This document shows, one piece after another, positions 1 through 11,451 of a DNA stretch of 64,000 nt. Below the pieces are notes generated by a model. The model was not told the DNA's origin, did no database searches, and saw only the letters and a program-made list of their open reading frames with translations. Position 1 is the stretch's first letter, and each line of letters opens with the position of its first letter. Both the position numbers and the translations under genes were made by a program. The stretch lies in NCBI GenBank assembly GCA_905147135.1, contig LR990040.1, forward strand, positions 25,185,857-25,249,856. Reading direction: 5' to 3'. This DNA comes from Blastobasis lacticolella. Lineage: Eukaryota; Arthropoda; Insecta; Lepidoptera; Blastobasidae.

Positions 1-103
1 TGAACCTTTTCTTTAATTTGTCTGGACGAATACGATCTAATACTAATATAACCACCCTGATGACAATGATCCTGATACACCCCTTTCCTTCACGCGACGA
101 CAT
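1..103. repeat. End of a 484-bp dispersed element (copy 1)
   Basis: The sequence matches 11349-11451 almost base for base and stops matching at the same terminal CACGCGACGA where the full copy ends against its target duplication. The rest of this copy lies outside the window. Both copies keep the same reading frame across the shared part. Confidence 0.75.
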
Positions 104-596
104 CAGAAGCGGTGATGACGAACGCAACGCCCAAGAGATGGTATGATGAAAAGCGACAAAGAAAATGCAGATACGCTACGTGGAAGCGTAATAATAAAAG
201 GAAAGTGTTTACTCGATCCAGTTGAGTTGCCTACATTAAAATATTGTATTTTATTTTATTTTATTTTATTTGGAAGACCAACAGCTATCCAACAATATAA
301 TAATAACAATCTTACGAAACAGAAAGCCAATTACAGGTCTTCGCTGATAGACTTTGGAATACAAATAAGAAAATCGGTTGATACACCTATACCGAGATTA
401 AATTGGACACTTAAAACTAATACAGTAGTACCACAGTATTACTACAACTAGTACTACTACAGTATCTATTTATTACACATAAACTAAATTTAAAACTATT
501 TTACTATCAAACTATTACAATATTATACTAGTAGTTCAACAACCAAACATGCTCGCCCACTATGTAACAAATTAAGAAATTATTAATATTAGAAAA
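104..596. other. Low-complexity flank and LINE 3' UTR
   Basis: AT-rich sequence holding an ATTTT pentanucleotide run (about 245-270). The part from about 450 to 596 is probably the 3' UTR of the minus-strand LINE next to it, with AATAAA on the minus strand near 466-471. The 102-codon plus-strand ORF here has no recognisable domain. Confidence 0.4.
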
Positions 597-3411
597 TTAT
601 TTGTCAAAAGCCCTCAGTGTTAACAGACGTCTTGCCGCTACAACGCTTGTGTTAAATAGATCTATATCAGTTTCCAACGCTAAGTTATTAAAGTTCCTAC
701 AAGCACGCCAGAGGAATGAATTCTGAGTGTAGGTAGTAGATACAGTGCTAAGGGAGAATACATTATTATGACGTAGATTTCTTACGGGCACACATAAATT
801 TAATTTAGAAAGAAGCTCGGGACAATCAATAGTGCCAGTGGAAATTTTCAATGAAAATACCATGTCTGCGGTCTCACGGCGTTTCACGAGCGGAACCAAA
901 TGGTGTCGACTACACACATCCAGATAATTCTCTGAGTGATACTCCTCACCTAGGCGAAAGCACAAGTAACGAACAAACCTTCTTTGAATGTTCTCGATGC
1001 GCCCGACGTATACCATATATGCAGGGTTCCAAATTTGAGACGCGTACTCCAGGTTACTGCGCACGAAAGTGCAATAAAGAATTTTTAAAGTTTTCGCTTT
1101 GGAGAAGTCCCTGGAGCAACGCATCACAAATCCCAACATTGTAAATGCTTTATTGATGATGGCATTCATGTGAACGTCGAACATTAGTTTGCAGTCGTGT
1201 ATTACACCTAAATCGCGCATGGAAATCTCCCTAGAGAGACCTGAGTTCAGCAACTTATAATCAACGGCAACCAGTTTCCGCTTTCGGGAGAAGGTGACAA
1301 TGCAGCACTTTGCTGGATTCAAATCAAGATGGTTCTCATGGCAATATAGCTCAAGCCTTGAAATATCATCCTGCAAAGATAAAGCGTCAGCCAGAGTAGC
1401 GACTGCTTTAAATATCTTCATATCATAGCAAAACACAATAACTTTGAGAAAATGATGAAAAGCAAAGGTCCCAGCAATTAACCTTGTGGTACCTAGAAAT
1501 GTAGTTATTGACTACGACAACTTGGCTCCGATTCATCAAATAGGATGAAAACCATCTCAGCAGATCCCCACTGATTTCTACAAGCAAAAGTTTACTAAGT
1601 AGTATGTCATGCCGAATACGATCAAATGCTTTGCTGTAGTCTGTATATAGAACGTCCACCTAGATACACTATCCATAGTTTCCGTTAGAAAGGAGTTGAG
1701 CAAGACTAGGTTCGAGACTGTTGATCGAACTTTCAAAAATCCGTGTTGCGTTGGACTAAGTAAGTGTTTGACTGCGAAAAAGACTTGGTCGTGTACAAGT
1801 TTCTCAAGAACCTTGGACACAATACTTAATTTTGAAATTGGCCTATAATTGTTTACGACAGTCTTAGACCCTTTCTTATGGACCGGAGTGACATATGCTT
1901 GCTTCCAATTAACCGGGACAATTCCCTCTTTGAGAGAGCGCGTAAAAAGTAGGATGGATATGCGATTGTGTCTGCACAGTTAATCAGAAACAGAGCCGGC
2001 AAGTCATCCGGCCCAGCTGTTTTTACAGGGTCCAACCGTTTAAGTATGGTGATCACAGTTCGGGGATCCACGAAAATTGTGGAAATACTGGTTAACGATG
2101 CAGGTTCAACCGTCTCTCAAAAAAGTGGAACTAAAATATTCCGAAAAAGCGTTACAAATAGATTCACCAGTGTTAACAAATAGACCGTTATAATTTAGAC
2201 TACTGGGCATACCCATGGATTTTGATTTTGACTTAACAAACGACCAAAAGTACTTAGGGTCCTTAACGAGTGCATCTTCAATACCACAAATATAGTTTTG
2301 GTAACACTTCGCTTCAATTGCCTTAACTCTTTCACGGAGAAGTTGGAATGTGTACTTGTCAGATAAGTTTCCATAGACTTTATACTTGCGCAAAAATGTA
2401 TTTTTCTCTTTAATAGCCTTTTTTAGAGCGGGTGAATACCAGTGAGGATAGCCATCAGGCCGTATAACTCTTGTCGGAATATAATTAGTTCTTAATGTTA
2501 AGTAGACTGAATAAAAGTAATTAACCGCGTCCGCCAAGCTAAGCGAATCAAACTCCTTAGAGCAATTGATATTAGAGATTTCGTCATTAATGGAAACGTA
2601 ATCCCCTTTCTCGTATAAGAACTCAGTCCGCGGAGCGATACCCAGGCAGTTAAGTTCAACAAACCCCAACTGAATCAAAAGGGCCCCATGATGTGGGTCT
2701 ATTGGCACAAGTGGGTCCCCACTTTGATCGGACACGATGGCACTATCGTTACACAGAACCAAGTCCAACGTTTTCCCGTAACATTGTCGGATACCGTTAA
2801 ATTGTGACAGATTATGAACACCGAGTTCATCAACTAGAAATATTTCATCAGAACTAGTGAAGTTAGTAGGAAGTAAACTATTGTCGCTAGAGTGTGGTTG
2901 CCATATAATGTTGCTGAGATTAAAATCTCCAACTATAAGAATGGTATCCATTGAATTATGTAACATTGTCCATTAAATTGGACAATTGTTCGGAAAAACT
3001 ATTACCTAACCCTTCCCTGCATAAATAAAGTACACAAATATGTAATCGTATTTGTTGCTTGTTGCTACGGCGTTTAATCATAAGAGTAAGCCAAAAATCT
3101 TCAGCGCTCGTACGGAAGGTAGGCTGCGAATAGATAAATAAATCGCGCCTAGCAGCTATTAAAACTCTTCCTCCATCGTTTTGCCCCGTAGCACAGTAAT
3201 TCCGATCGCGCCGCCACACAACATAACGACTATCGAATAGTTCCGTGTCAAGTATACTGTCCAACAGCCAAGATTCAGTGATAATGATGTCGTAGCTACT
3301 AGTACTTACGTTACGGTGAAACAGGGACGTCTTGGTTCGTAATCCACGAGCGTTCTGGTAATATATCCATAGGTTACTTACACAATTATCAGTTGCACTA
3401 GTCATTTGCAC
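597..3411 (-). pseudogene. LINE ORF2: endonuclease and reverse transcriptase, dead
   Basis: Reading from 3411 downward: an AP-endonuclease start with YQNARGLRTK, ITESWLL and GGRVLIA (2956-3411); then GDFNLSN, the rest of the endonuclease and the linker (2106-2966); RT block KTAGPDDLPALF (1853-2071); RT block TQHGFLKVRST (1578-1820); DYSKAFDRIRHD (1423-1659); and the thumb and C-terminal region (597-1436). At least four frame changes separate these pieces. In the catalytic box the usual FADD is replaced by CYDMK, so the first aspartate is a tyrosine. This alone should abolish polymerisation. The known function of the family is nicking target DNA and priming reverse transcription there. Confidence 0.85.
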
Positions 3412-3765
3412 TATTAAACCTACATAATAGAATAAACACTAAATTAATTAAGTCCACAAATATTAATACAATATAATAACTGCGCGTACCCGCTAGTGGG
3501 CAATAGAAAATACTTACGTACAATTGCAGGACAAAAGATAAGTAGCAGTCGCGATAGTAATGCAAGAGCAAGCGGGATAGATAGCATTTACACAGAGACG
3601 CGTCCGTGGGGACGGTCACGCGTAGACGTAAACAATAGCAAGCGGTCAAGCCGACGGCGAAGGCAGGTGTTAGCAATATTTTATGAAAATTATACAAATA
3701 TTAAGCGTGCATGCCTGGAAGCGAAATAAATGTACATTTAAGCAGATAATTATATATGAAGCTAA

Positions 3766-4450
3766 TTAAACTATTTTGTTTAAATGGTTTTCATTACCAA
3801 TTATAATAACAGGAGACTCCTTGTTCTTTCTTACATGGATTTTAGAAAACTTTACCCAGACGAAGCTGTAGTCTTTTTCTTTAGCGACTGCTTTGACTTT
3901 TGAATTGTAATTCGGCGTAAGATGGTCATTAACGTAGGTTTTATCAATGTTTCCTGTGAACCCAATGGAGTTGGCTGGGATAGTTTTTATTTTCCGTGCT
4001 GCAGCAATAAAATCTTCTTTAATATACCGGTTAAGAAAGCTCACAACAATAGATTTACTCTTCGGGTCACGGAACACGTGCGATGTAGTTGATTTGTGTT
4101 TTTGGGAAGGTATATTCGACATGTCTACTCAGGCTCTCCACTATATTAAAAAAGTTTTCGCCTGACTTTAACGGGACTCCTTTCACCTCCACATTGTTCA
4201 AGCGCGACCATTGTTCCCGTGTCAGCAAATCATCCTTCAACGCAGTTACGTCGCTTGTGGTGCTATCTATGGACGGTTGAAGTGCAGCAAGCGCAGGTAG
4301 CCTGTCTTCCACATCGGAAAGCCTTCCACTGAATTCATCCAATCTCGCAGAATAGACCTCACAGTTAGCTTTGAGTGAAGAAAGGTCGTTCTTTATGGTT
4401 TTAGACTGACAAATCAAAGACTTCGTCAGAGAGATTGGGGGATTTATAAA
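3766..4450 (-). pseudogene. LINE ORF1, coiled coil plus L1-like RNA-binding domain
   Basis: Two overlapping minus-strand frames (4067-4417 and 3766-4122) make one broken ORF1. The first part has a heptad-like coiled coil (LSDVEDRLPALAAL) followed by RLNNVEVKGVP and GENFFNIVESL, the pattern seen in L1-type ORF1 RNA-binding domains. The second part continues with DPKSKSIVVSFLNRY and the C-terminal region. The frame shifts near 4090. In this family ORF1 binds the element RNA as a trimer. It lies upstream of ORF2 with a spacer of about 350 bp. Confidence 0.7.
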
Positions 4451-4479
4451 GTAAACAACAAATCATCTGTACCAAATGG

Positions 4480-5587
4480 GTCATGGTCAAGGCAGACCCC
4501 GGGCCTTCGAGAGCACCATTGGGATATTGACACAATTATTAAAAATCGAGTTAAACTTACTATGGACGGCACTTTGGTATGGTTTCTTTGTTTTTGCGAA
4601 ACATAATTTAGATTACTCATGTAAAATATTTTCCTCTTTTATTATAAAAAATAGTGTTAGTTAAATAATTTGCGTAGTTCTAAATTAGCCAGCTAAAGTT
4701 GATTCAATGATTTTAAAGTAAATGCTTAGATTTCGATTCATTTAGAAGTGTGGTTTGACACCACAATTAAATTAATTGCTTAGATTTCTGCAGATAAAAT
4801 TAAATCAAACGACTAAAAACAGTGTGTATTATTTTTTTATTTTTACTAAAACAATTATTTTCTTCTATTGCATAACACTGGTGTACAACGGTTCGCCTCA
4901 CCTACGAGAACAACATTGCAATGCAATGCTGGACTGGTAGCCTCAACGTGATTGTTTCAACATGGGACGATGGTAGACAATCTGCGAGTGTTGCGTACAT
5001 GACTGAGAAATGATGTGATATTAACAGTTCCTCTCTATCTGGTGAGACCTATACATAATAATTATTTGATAAAAACCTGTGCTGATAAGAGGCTGCCTTA
5101 GCGGATTTACGGAGTTATTTACTTTGATAATTCAGAAAAGCATTCTGACAGAAACACTATTGATACCCTTAGTAGAGAGAAGGGCAGGTTTATTTGTATC
5201 TTTAGTAAAACTATAAATAGAAAGAATGTAAACAAAACAAAAAGAACGTCATTTACCATCAGTATTACAATTTGTTGGTATAGAAGTCAAAAACTACTAC
5301 CAAGTTTAATAAATGTTAGCTTTTGCTAATAAATATTAGCTTTTGCTAAAAAAAACACTCCATAACAATAGTAAGAATTATGTTAAATCCCTCCCAATGT
5401 TACAATGTTTAAAGTAAAAAAGTGACATTTAATCTAAGATTATTTTACCATCTTAAAACATGAAACGCTATGATTTAACGTATTGACAACATCACGTCAG
5501 TGTTCGGAAAACAAGAATAAGAAGTACTTGAAAGCATAGTACTATTATTTTTATAAATTGAGTACGTAAGCATAGTTGTGGTGGTGC
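4480..5587. other. AT-rich stretch without recognised genes
   Basis: No coding signal. A 20-bp unit containing TTAGCTTTTGCTAA is repeated in tandem at about 5312-5352. The rest is low-complexity AT-rich sequence. Confidence 0.5.
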
Positions 5588-5825
5588 TGCTGCTGATTTA
5601 CTTCTTCTTCTTGATCGTTGCCTCACTGCTGAGGATCGTGACATCTTCGGAGTTTGTCAACTGCATGTCACCATCGGTTTCGATCAGTTGCCTGATGTAA
5701 TGCGACGTTGACGGATGCATCGTTCGGATATTTGGTCCGCCCATCTCTTCAGCCTTCAGCATCTGGGTATCTTGCCTTCTACTTTTCCCGTCATCATAAG
5801 TCTTTCCAGATTGCTGATTAAGTAA
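5588..5825 (-). mobile_element. 3' end of an RTE-type LINE
   Basis: On the minus strand the sequence reads RWADQISERC, the conserved C-terminal end of RTE-type ORF2. It then runs into a lysine-rich tail and a GAAGAAGAAG/CAGCAGCAC simple-repeat end typical of such elements. Stop codons interrupt it, and only the last few hundred bases are present, as expected for a 5'-truncated insertion. Confidence 0.6.
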
Positions 5826-6885
5826 ATATTTGATGATATTTGATAACAGTGTGGCAGGGATGCCGTAGCAATGATTTTATGGAACAATTAGCTGGTGTAC
5901 TTTAGGATGTTGTGTCTTAGAGATGGGATAGGCTTCAAATGTGCAAAATTATGACCCAGTACAGATCTCCGCGATTTCTATGCGAGCGGGAGGGTGCCAA
6001 CATGAATAGGGAAAAAAAAAAAGAAATTGTTAGCGTGTTTGTTTACATTTAACCGGAGACATTCGAACTAAATTTTGCATTTTTCAGTATAATGTTTGTT
6101 ATTGTGGTCGTAGTTCCCAACGATATCCGCGGTAACAATGGGATCACCCATATACGTTCCTTTTCATAAAACAAATTTAAAAAAAAAGTGTAGTTTGGTT
6201 AGTAATTTTATTTTATGTTGGTATCAAGTTATTAATCGAAAAAAAGTAAATATGAGTAAGTGAACTGATTGACGGTAGATTACTTCGAATTATGTTTTAA
6301 GTAACTAAATATAAACCTGTGACTTAGTTCGACCGAAAACCATTTGTACTATGTTAATGTGACTTAGTGTGACCTGGATAAAGACTTTGTTAGACGGATC
6401 TATCTAAGAAGCTAGTTAGTTGAGTTCAACATGTGAAAATTTGTTGCATCATCGGATGGAGGTGATCGTGTTTTGTCAATGATGGTGGGCTGATGGAGCC
6501 TATGGGAGAGTTTTATGGTTGCTTACCGGGCTGATGGAGGCTATTGGAGCGTGGCTAATAGAAGGTAGTTGTTTCAACCTATGTTAGACAATGTTGAACG
6601 ATAATTATAGAGCTGAGAGTCTATAGACAGCTATTATTGAAGTAAAGCGTGTTAAAGTTACTACTTTATGATTTTAGCAATTTCATATTCAAAATTATAC
6701 TGTATAGTCTAACAGTAGATACCTACGCACAGGTTATATAAGTACGGCTACTACAGTGGTGTCCCAATAATATAGATAGAGGTATTACTAGAGTCTATAA
6801 GTACCTACCGGTTTAAAATATGTGACGAATGAACAACACTGAGCTGATATGTTGGCAACGTTTATTAACTTCTATTTATTTGTCC
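5826..6885. other. Intergenic sequence, nothing recognised
   Basis: No ORF with a known motif and no clear repeat structure apart from an A-rich run near 6010. GTGACTTAGT-like words recur at about 6320-6370 without forming an array. Confidence 0.4.
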
Positions 6886-7360
6886 CGCCTGTGTGGCTCC
6901 CGCCTGTGTGGCACTCACCTGTGTGGCATTCCGCCTGTGTGGCATCCCGCCTGTGTGGCATCTCGCCTGTGTGGCATCCCGCCTGTTTGGCATTTCGCCT
7001 GTGTGGCATAAAGTCTATGTGACATTTAGTCTGTGTGGCATTTAGCTTGTATGGCATTTCGCCGGTGTGGTATTTTCCTGTGTAGCATTTCGCCTCTATG
7101 CCATTTAACCTTGTGTGACATCTTACCTGTATCGTGCTATGGCAGACGTGATACAGGATATATATTGAATAGACTCATAGCTTGACGATTAGAGTGGCAC
7201 TGACCAGAGTGACACCCAGTCTGTGTGGCACCTAGTCTGTGTGGTATTTCGCTTGTGTACCAGTTGCGTGCCGGCCCGGTTGCGTGGCGGCCCACCTGAT
7301 AGCGTTCGTCAATGTGGTGGTTCGCCTGTGTGTCATTTCTCCAGTATGGTAACATTTCTC
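6886..7360. repeat. Degenerate 16-bp minisatellite
   Basis: The unit CGCCTGTGTGGCATTT and variants repeats about 16 times between 6886 and 7135, then continues in scattered, more diverged units to about 7350. ORFs in all frames here are repeat translations (CGIPPVW), not genes. Confidence 0.85.
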
Positions 7361-8000
7361 TTATTTTTAAAACTAGGATGGCACTGACGGATGACCAAAA
7401 ATCATATGGCATTTAATGAAGAAGTGTTTCGATCACGCTCGCAAGTAACATTGGGTCTTTTGCTGAGTAGTGAAAATTTTATGTAGGTATGTCACATATT
7501 TGTAGTAAATCTAATGACCTACAGTAATGGAGGTCGGGGACAATACGCGAGATTTGTGATTGGGGCTTGTTTCCCACTCAACAAGAGCATCGAGGGGAAA
7601 ACACTGGTGACGATGATTAAACCTTCTTCATTGGTGGTAATTGTAATACGGTTCATAGTTTGGTGTTATATCCTGTCACGCCTCTCTAATAAACTGAAGC
7701 CGTAGCTGAATTTATGTCGGCAACTTATAAAGAATAATTTGTGTACGAGATGATGTTGTTCTCTCAAGTCTCTCTCAATCTACGGAAGTTTAGTATGATA
7801 AATGATAATGTACGTATGTTTTGTGTGTACAAAAATAGCAGTTACTTAAGTATTGCAGTCGTGATAAATCCACTCACATGATTTATAAGACTTACTTGGG
7901 TGATGTGTTGTGGTCAGAAGTGACCGAGCAAATATGGTACTGTGCTATGGTTTTCATGTTTCAGATAACACGCAAGGACGTGTGTATAGCAGGACGGCCG
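7361..8000. other. Intergenic, nothing recognised
   Basis: A 63-codon ORF at 7514-7705 has no known domain. No tandem or inverted repeat is evident. Confidence 0.4.
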
Positions 8001-8067
8001 TGACGGATGCGGTCAATAGTATGGGACCATGTGGTCAATAGTACGGACTCATAACGAAGAAAACGTA
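8001..8067. repeat. Left end of the 484-bp dispersed element (copy 3)
   Basis: Matches 10968-11034, including the internal tandem duplication of a 22-bp unit containing GGTCAATAGTA. The match stops near 8067, so only the left end is present here. Confidence 0.7.
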
Positions 8068-8080
8068 TGGCTTAAAAATT

Positions 8081-8850
8081 ATGGCTTATAATTCATTAAT
8101 GTTTGCCATCTCTAAGAGCATACATAATAATATCCTAAGTATCGACATCTCCAGTGACGTCCAGTTTCGCAGTCACCTGGAAGAAAAGGTCAAGCTCGCT
8201 TCTAAAAAGCTGGGTGTGCTTAACAGGTCTAAGCCGCCGGGGCAACGAGTTCTTCTTTGCAAGGCTCAAGTCAGACTTCATTTGGAGTATTGCTCTCATC
8301 TATGGGCGGGAGCACCAGCATATCAGCTTGGTCCTTGTAATTCGATCCAAAAGCGCGCTGTGAGAATTGTCGATGATACCATGTTCACAAGTGGTATTCA
8401 GCCGCTGAGCCAGCGGAGGGATTTGGCCTCCCTTTGTGTATTCTACCGCTTGTGTAGAACGGTATTTAACGGACGAGTGGTAGTAACGGTATTTGTTCTG
8501 AAGAACTGTTTGACATGATGCCTACAGCTACGTTCTATCATCGCACCGCTCGCCACCGACAGGGAGTTCACCCTCACACCTTGGAGCCAAATTGATCGCG
8601 AACTGTGCGGTTCCAAAGGAACTTTCTCCCACGCACACTAAGGTTGTGGAATTAATTACCTGGAGAGGTTTTCCCTGGAGAGTACAACATGGAGTTCTTC
8701 AAGAAAGGAAGAAAGGAAAAGGTTTTTACGGGATCGGCAACGCGTGGATGATGCCCCTGGTATTGCAAACGTCCATAGGCTGCGGTGCCTGCTTACCATC
8801 AGACAGGCCGTAAGCTTGTTTGCCACCTTGGTGGTATAAAAAAAAAATAG
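8081..8850 (+). pseudogene. LINE ORF2 C-terminal fragment and 3' end
   Basis: The 8081-8518 frame carries the post-RT thumb and C-terminal region of a Jockey-type element (SHLEEKVKLASKKLGVLNR, EYCSHLWAG, IQKRAVRIVDD, LCVFYRL). The family's C-terminal motifs continue in other frames to about 8815 (TATFYHRTARHRQGVHPH, FPGEYNMEFFKKG) and end near an A-rich tail at about 8839. The RT catalytic part is missing, consistent with 5' truncation. A related fragment is at 43506-44260. Confidence 0.85.
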
Positions 8851-10050
8851 GTTTGTCTATCAGTAACAATGTTTATTATAAGTTTCACTCTTCAAATTAA
8901 AGAAATAGTGTTCTTGTAATCATTTATTCATTCATGTTGTCACATATTTTTTAATAAATATTATCAATAAGTACATTTTTAAATAAAATAACATGTATTT
9001 TGACTACACCTAACAATCACCTAGTTTATATGGGATACTAAGCATAACAATAGTAACTCCATATTTACTGCTGATATGCTAATTGATCAATGTTATTGGA
9101 TGTAAGGGTCACACTTAGCACATTCACATTATTCGCATTTAAATTTAATGCAGTAAATGTAAAAGAGAATTACATACACCATTCGAAAGCCCTTAATTTG
9201 GGTTACATATATATCAATAGTCGAAATTTATGTAACGTAAGAATTCAAGTCGGGAAAACAAAAACTGTAATAGAAACTTTGAGCGCACATTTCTCGAAAC
9301 TACGAAAATGAACTTACTGTGAATATCGTTAGCACGGTAAAGATGTCATCACGTCTTCTATCAACCGGGCTGACACAACGGTCTCCCATGTAGCAGCGGT
9401 AGCGACGCAGTGGTCTAACCACCGTCGAGTCCCATGAAAGTCATTGATGTACGTATAAGTACCAGAGTCTACGCCCAGCACACCCAAAGCTAATCTGAAC
9501 AGTAGCTTAAGAGTTCCCTGCCAAAGCGCGCACCCGGGTAAGCATTGAAGTCCCCCATTAGATAAGCTAATGACACATTACTTTCCTCTACAAAAGATTA
9601 TCGGTCTTATCGCACGGCATATAAATACTTGTCGTAGATTAGGGCAGACTCTAGCAGAGAAGAGATCCATCAGAAGGTATTTTCTGGATAGTTTCGTGAA
9701 AATAAAGATCAACCGAACAGTTTAATAGTGTATTGCGATAATAAAGCGATATAACAATAAAAATAGCAAAAAATGAAAGCATAGGATGACTGTAGGATAA
9801 TTTTAAGTAACAGATAATAATGTGCAACTACCGAACTTATAAATTGGTAGTCCCTTCAAATAATTCAATAATTCAAAATTTCTTTATTGATTAGGACATA
9901 AAATATCTCTTTCAATCGTCAAAAAGGAGGGGGATAGGAAAGTAGGAAGGAAACACACAGTGACACGCTGACCGCCCTATGGCCGTAGATAAACGTATCC
10001 CTCGCCAACCACGACCGAACCGTGCTCGACAATGCCAGGCAGAGCCGGAA
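8851..10050. other. Intergenic, nothing firmly recognised
   Basis: AT-rich, with short ORFs only; the largest is 73 codons at 9090-9311 with no known domain. The sequence near 9870-9960 resembles a retroelement tail but could not be assigned. Confidence 0.4.
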
Positions 10051-10051
10051 C

Positions 10052-10265
10052 GCTATATTATATTATATAGGTATGTCTAGTATAATTGAAAAACCTAAAA
10101 CTACAGCAAGAGTAAGCCAGTCCACCAAGAGAGCACCCGTTCACGAGTATAACGCAGGGCCCAGCCATCGTCCAATTCAACCATATTTGAGGGAAAAGAG
10201 CGACCCGGCCCCCACGCCACCGCCAGACAGACTTTTAAGTGAGCGTGCATCACACATGCTGCATG
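10052..10265 (+). repeat. Dispersed repeat shared with 39100-39290
   Basis: About 190 bp aligns with 39100-39290 in the same orientation. In both copies the same frame reads ARVSQSTK and PTPTPPP..RLLSE, which suggests the family derives from a coding sequence. The parent element was not identified. Confidence 0.7.
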
Positions 10266-10289
10266 TGACAGGTAGTCGCTCCCATCCTA

Positions 10290-10475
10290 CTCTATCCTAT
10301 CCCTACCCTATCGATACCTTACCCCTACCCTATCCTACCATTGCCTTAACCCTACCCTACTACCTTACCCCTACCCTACCACTATATTACCCCGACCCTA
10401 CCACTATCTTACCCCTACCCCACCCTATACTACCTTACCGCTATCTTACTCCTACCCTACCCTACCCCTACCCTA
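10290..10475. repeat. CCCTACC/CCTAT simple-sequence array
   Basis: Irregular array of CCTAC, CCCTA and CTTAC words over about 185 bp. The overlapping plus-strand ORF (10022-10519) is a translation of this array and of the dispersed repeat before it. Confidence 0.8.
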
Positions 10476-10673
10476 GCGCAGACAGGAGACACCATGTGTG
10501 GGATCGGAAGGAAAATTAACGCCGCTTCCAAGGTGGTTCTCCGTGGGGGAAAGAAACGGCAAGAAACCCACAGAGCCTACGTTAATTCTTTTTTTTTAAA
10601 CATGTCTTATGTACTAATACATTATTTGTCCTATATACTATCTTAAAAATAAATACCTGTATAGAACAGCAGT

Positions 10674-10957
10674 TCAGTCCCATGGACTTTTGTCATTTAC
10701 ATATTCAGATATACTATAATAACCTTTTTGACATAATTTGTTTTTTATAGCGACTTTAAATTTATTCAATGGTAAATTCTGAATATCTGTTGGAACCTTA
10801 TTATAGAAGCGTACACATTGACCCATAAATGATTTGTGGACTTTGGCTAGACGACAAGCACCAGCAACAAGCTTATCTTTATTTCTCGTATTAATATAAT
10901 GAACATCACTATTCTTCTTAAATAAGTGTAAATTTTTATGAACATACATTAAGTTCT
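10674..10957 (-). pseudogene. CR1 ORF2 C-terminus, displaced by insertion
   Basis: Encodes the typical C-terminal tail of this LINE group (ENLMYVHKNLHLFKKN, INTRNKDKLV, SFMGQCVRFYNKVP, KGYYSISEYVND). It belongs directly after the RT ORF at 11462-13404 but is separated from it by the element at 10968-11451. Both edges carry the same 10 bases, CATATATATG, so the two parts were once joined. Confidence 0.85.
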
Positions 10958-10967
10958 CATATATATG

Positions 10968-11451
10968 ACGGATCGCGGTCAATAGTATGGAATCATGTGG
11001 TCAATAGTACGGACTCATGACGATGAAAACGGAAGTGGGAGTGCGCCCTCTGGTGGGGCGTGCTGACAGAGTCTCGACGGCACGACTCGGGCCGAGTGGC
11101 GGCCATTCTTGGCGCGACCGCCGCCGAGGAGTGACGCGTCTTGAAACTGTCTCCACATTTCGTTTGTTTACGTTTGAAGTTCGTTAATAGAAAGTGTTAT
11201 TTACGTTTAAAAATAAAGTAATTTTAAAATCACCTTTGAAATAAGAAAGTAAATTACCTCAACTGCCTACATTTGTAATACCGCTCTAAATTCTAGTGAA
11301 ATTATAAGTGATGTGCAAAAATGAAATGGAATAAATACAGTGGAGTAAATGTGAACCTTTTCTTTAATTTATCTGGACGAATACGATCTAATACTGATAT
11401 CACCACCCTGATGACAATGATCCTGATACACCCCTTTCCTTCACGCGACGA
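10968..11451. mobile_element. 484-bp insertion with 10-bp target duplication
   Basis: Flanked by CATATATATG at 10958-10967 and 11452-11461, and it splits the CR1 ORF2 cleanly. It begins ACGGATCGCGGTCAATAGTA and ends CACGCGACGA. Near the left end a 22-bp unit is duplicated in tandem. The middle is GC-rich (about 11035-11150). A plus-strand ATG frame from 11321 is shared with copy 1 at the window start. No terminal inverted repeat or poly(A) tail is evident, so the class is unclear. A 10-bp duplication would suit a retroposed sequence. Confidence 0.75.

Larger units (their letters stand above)
450..4470 (-). mobile_element. Jockey-type non-LTR retrotransposon, inactive
   Basis: Minus-strand element with the layout ORF1 (3766-about 4450), a spacer of about 350 bp, then ORF2 (597-3411), which carries an AP endonuclease and a reverse transcriptase. 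Both ORFs are broken by stops and frameshifts, so the copy is dead. The Jockey-like assignment rests on the endonuclease start (YQNARGLRTK), the RT blocks and the L1-like ORF1. No clean poly(A) tail or target duplication was found. Confidence 0.8.

Noticed and set aside
6829..7412. Cys/His-rich ORFs on both strands
   Set aside because: Translations of the 16-bp minisatellite, not zinc-finger genes.
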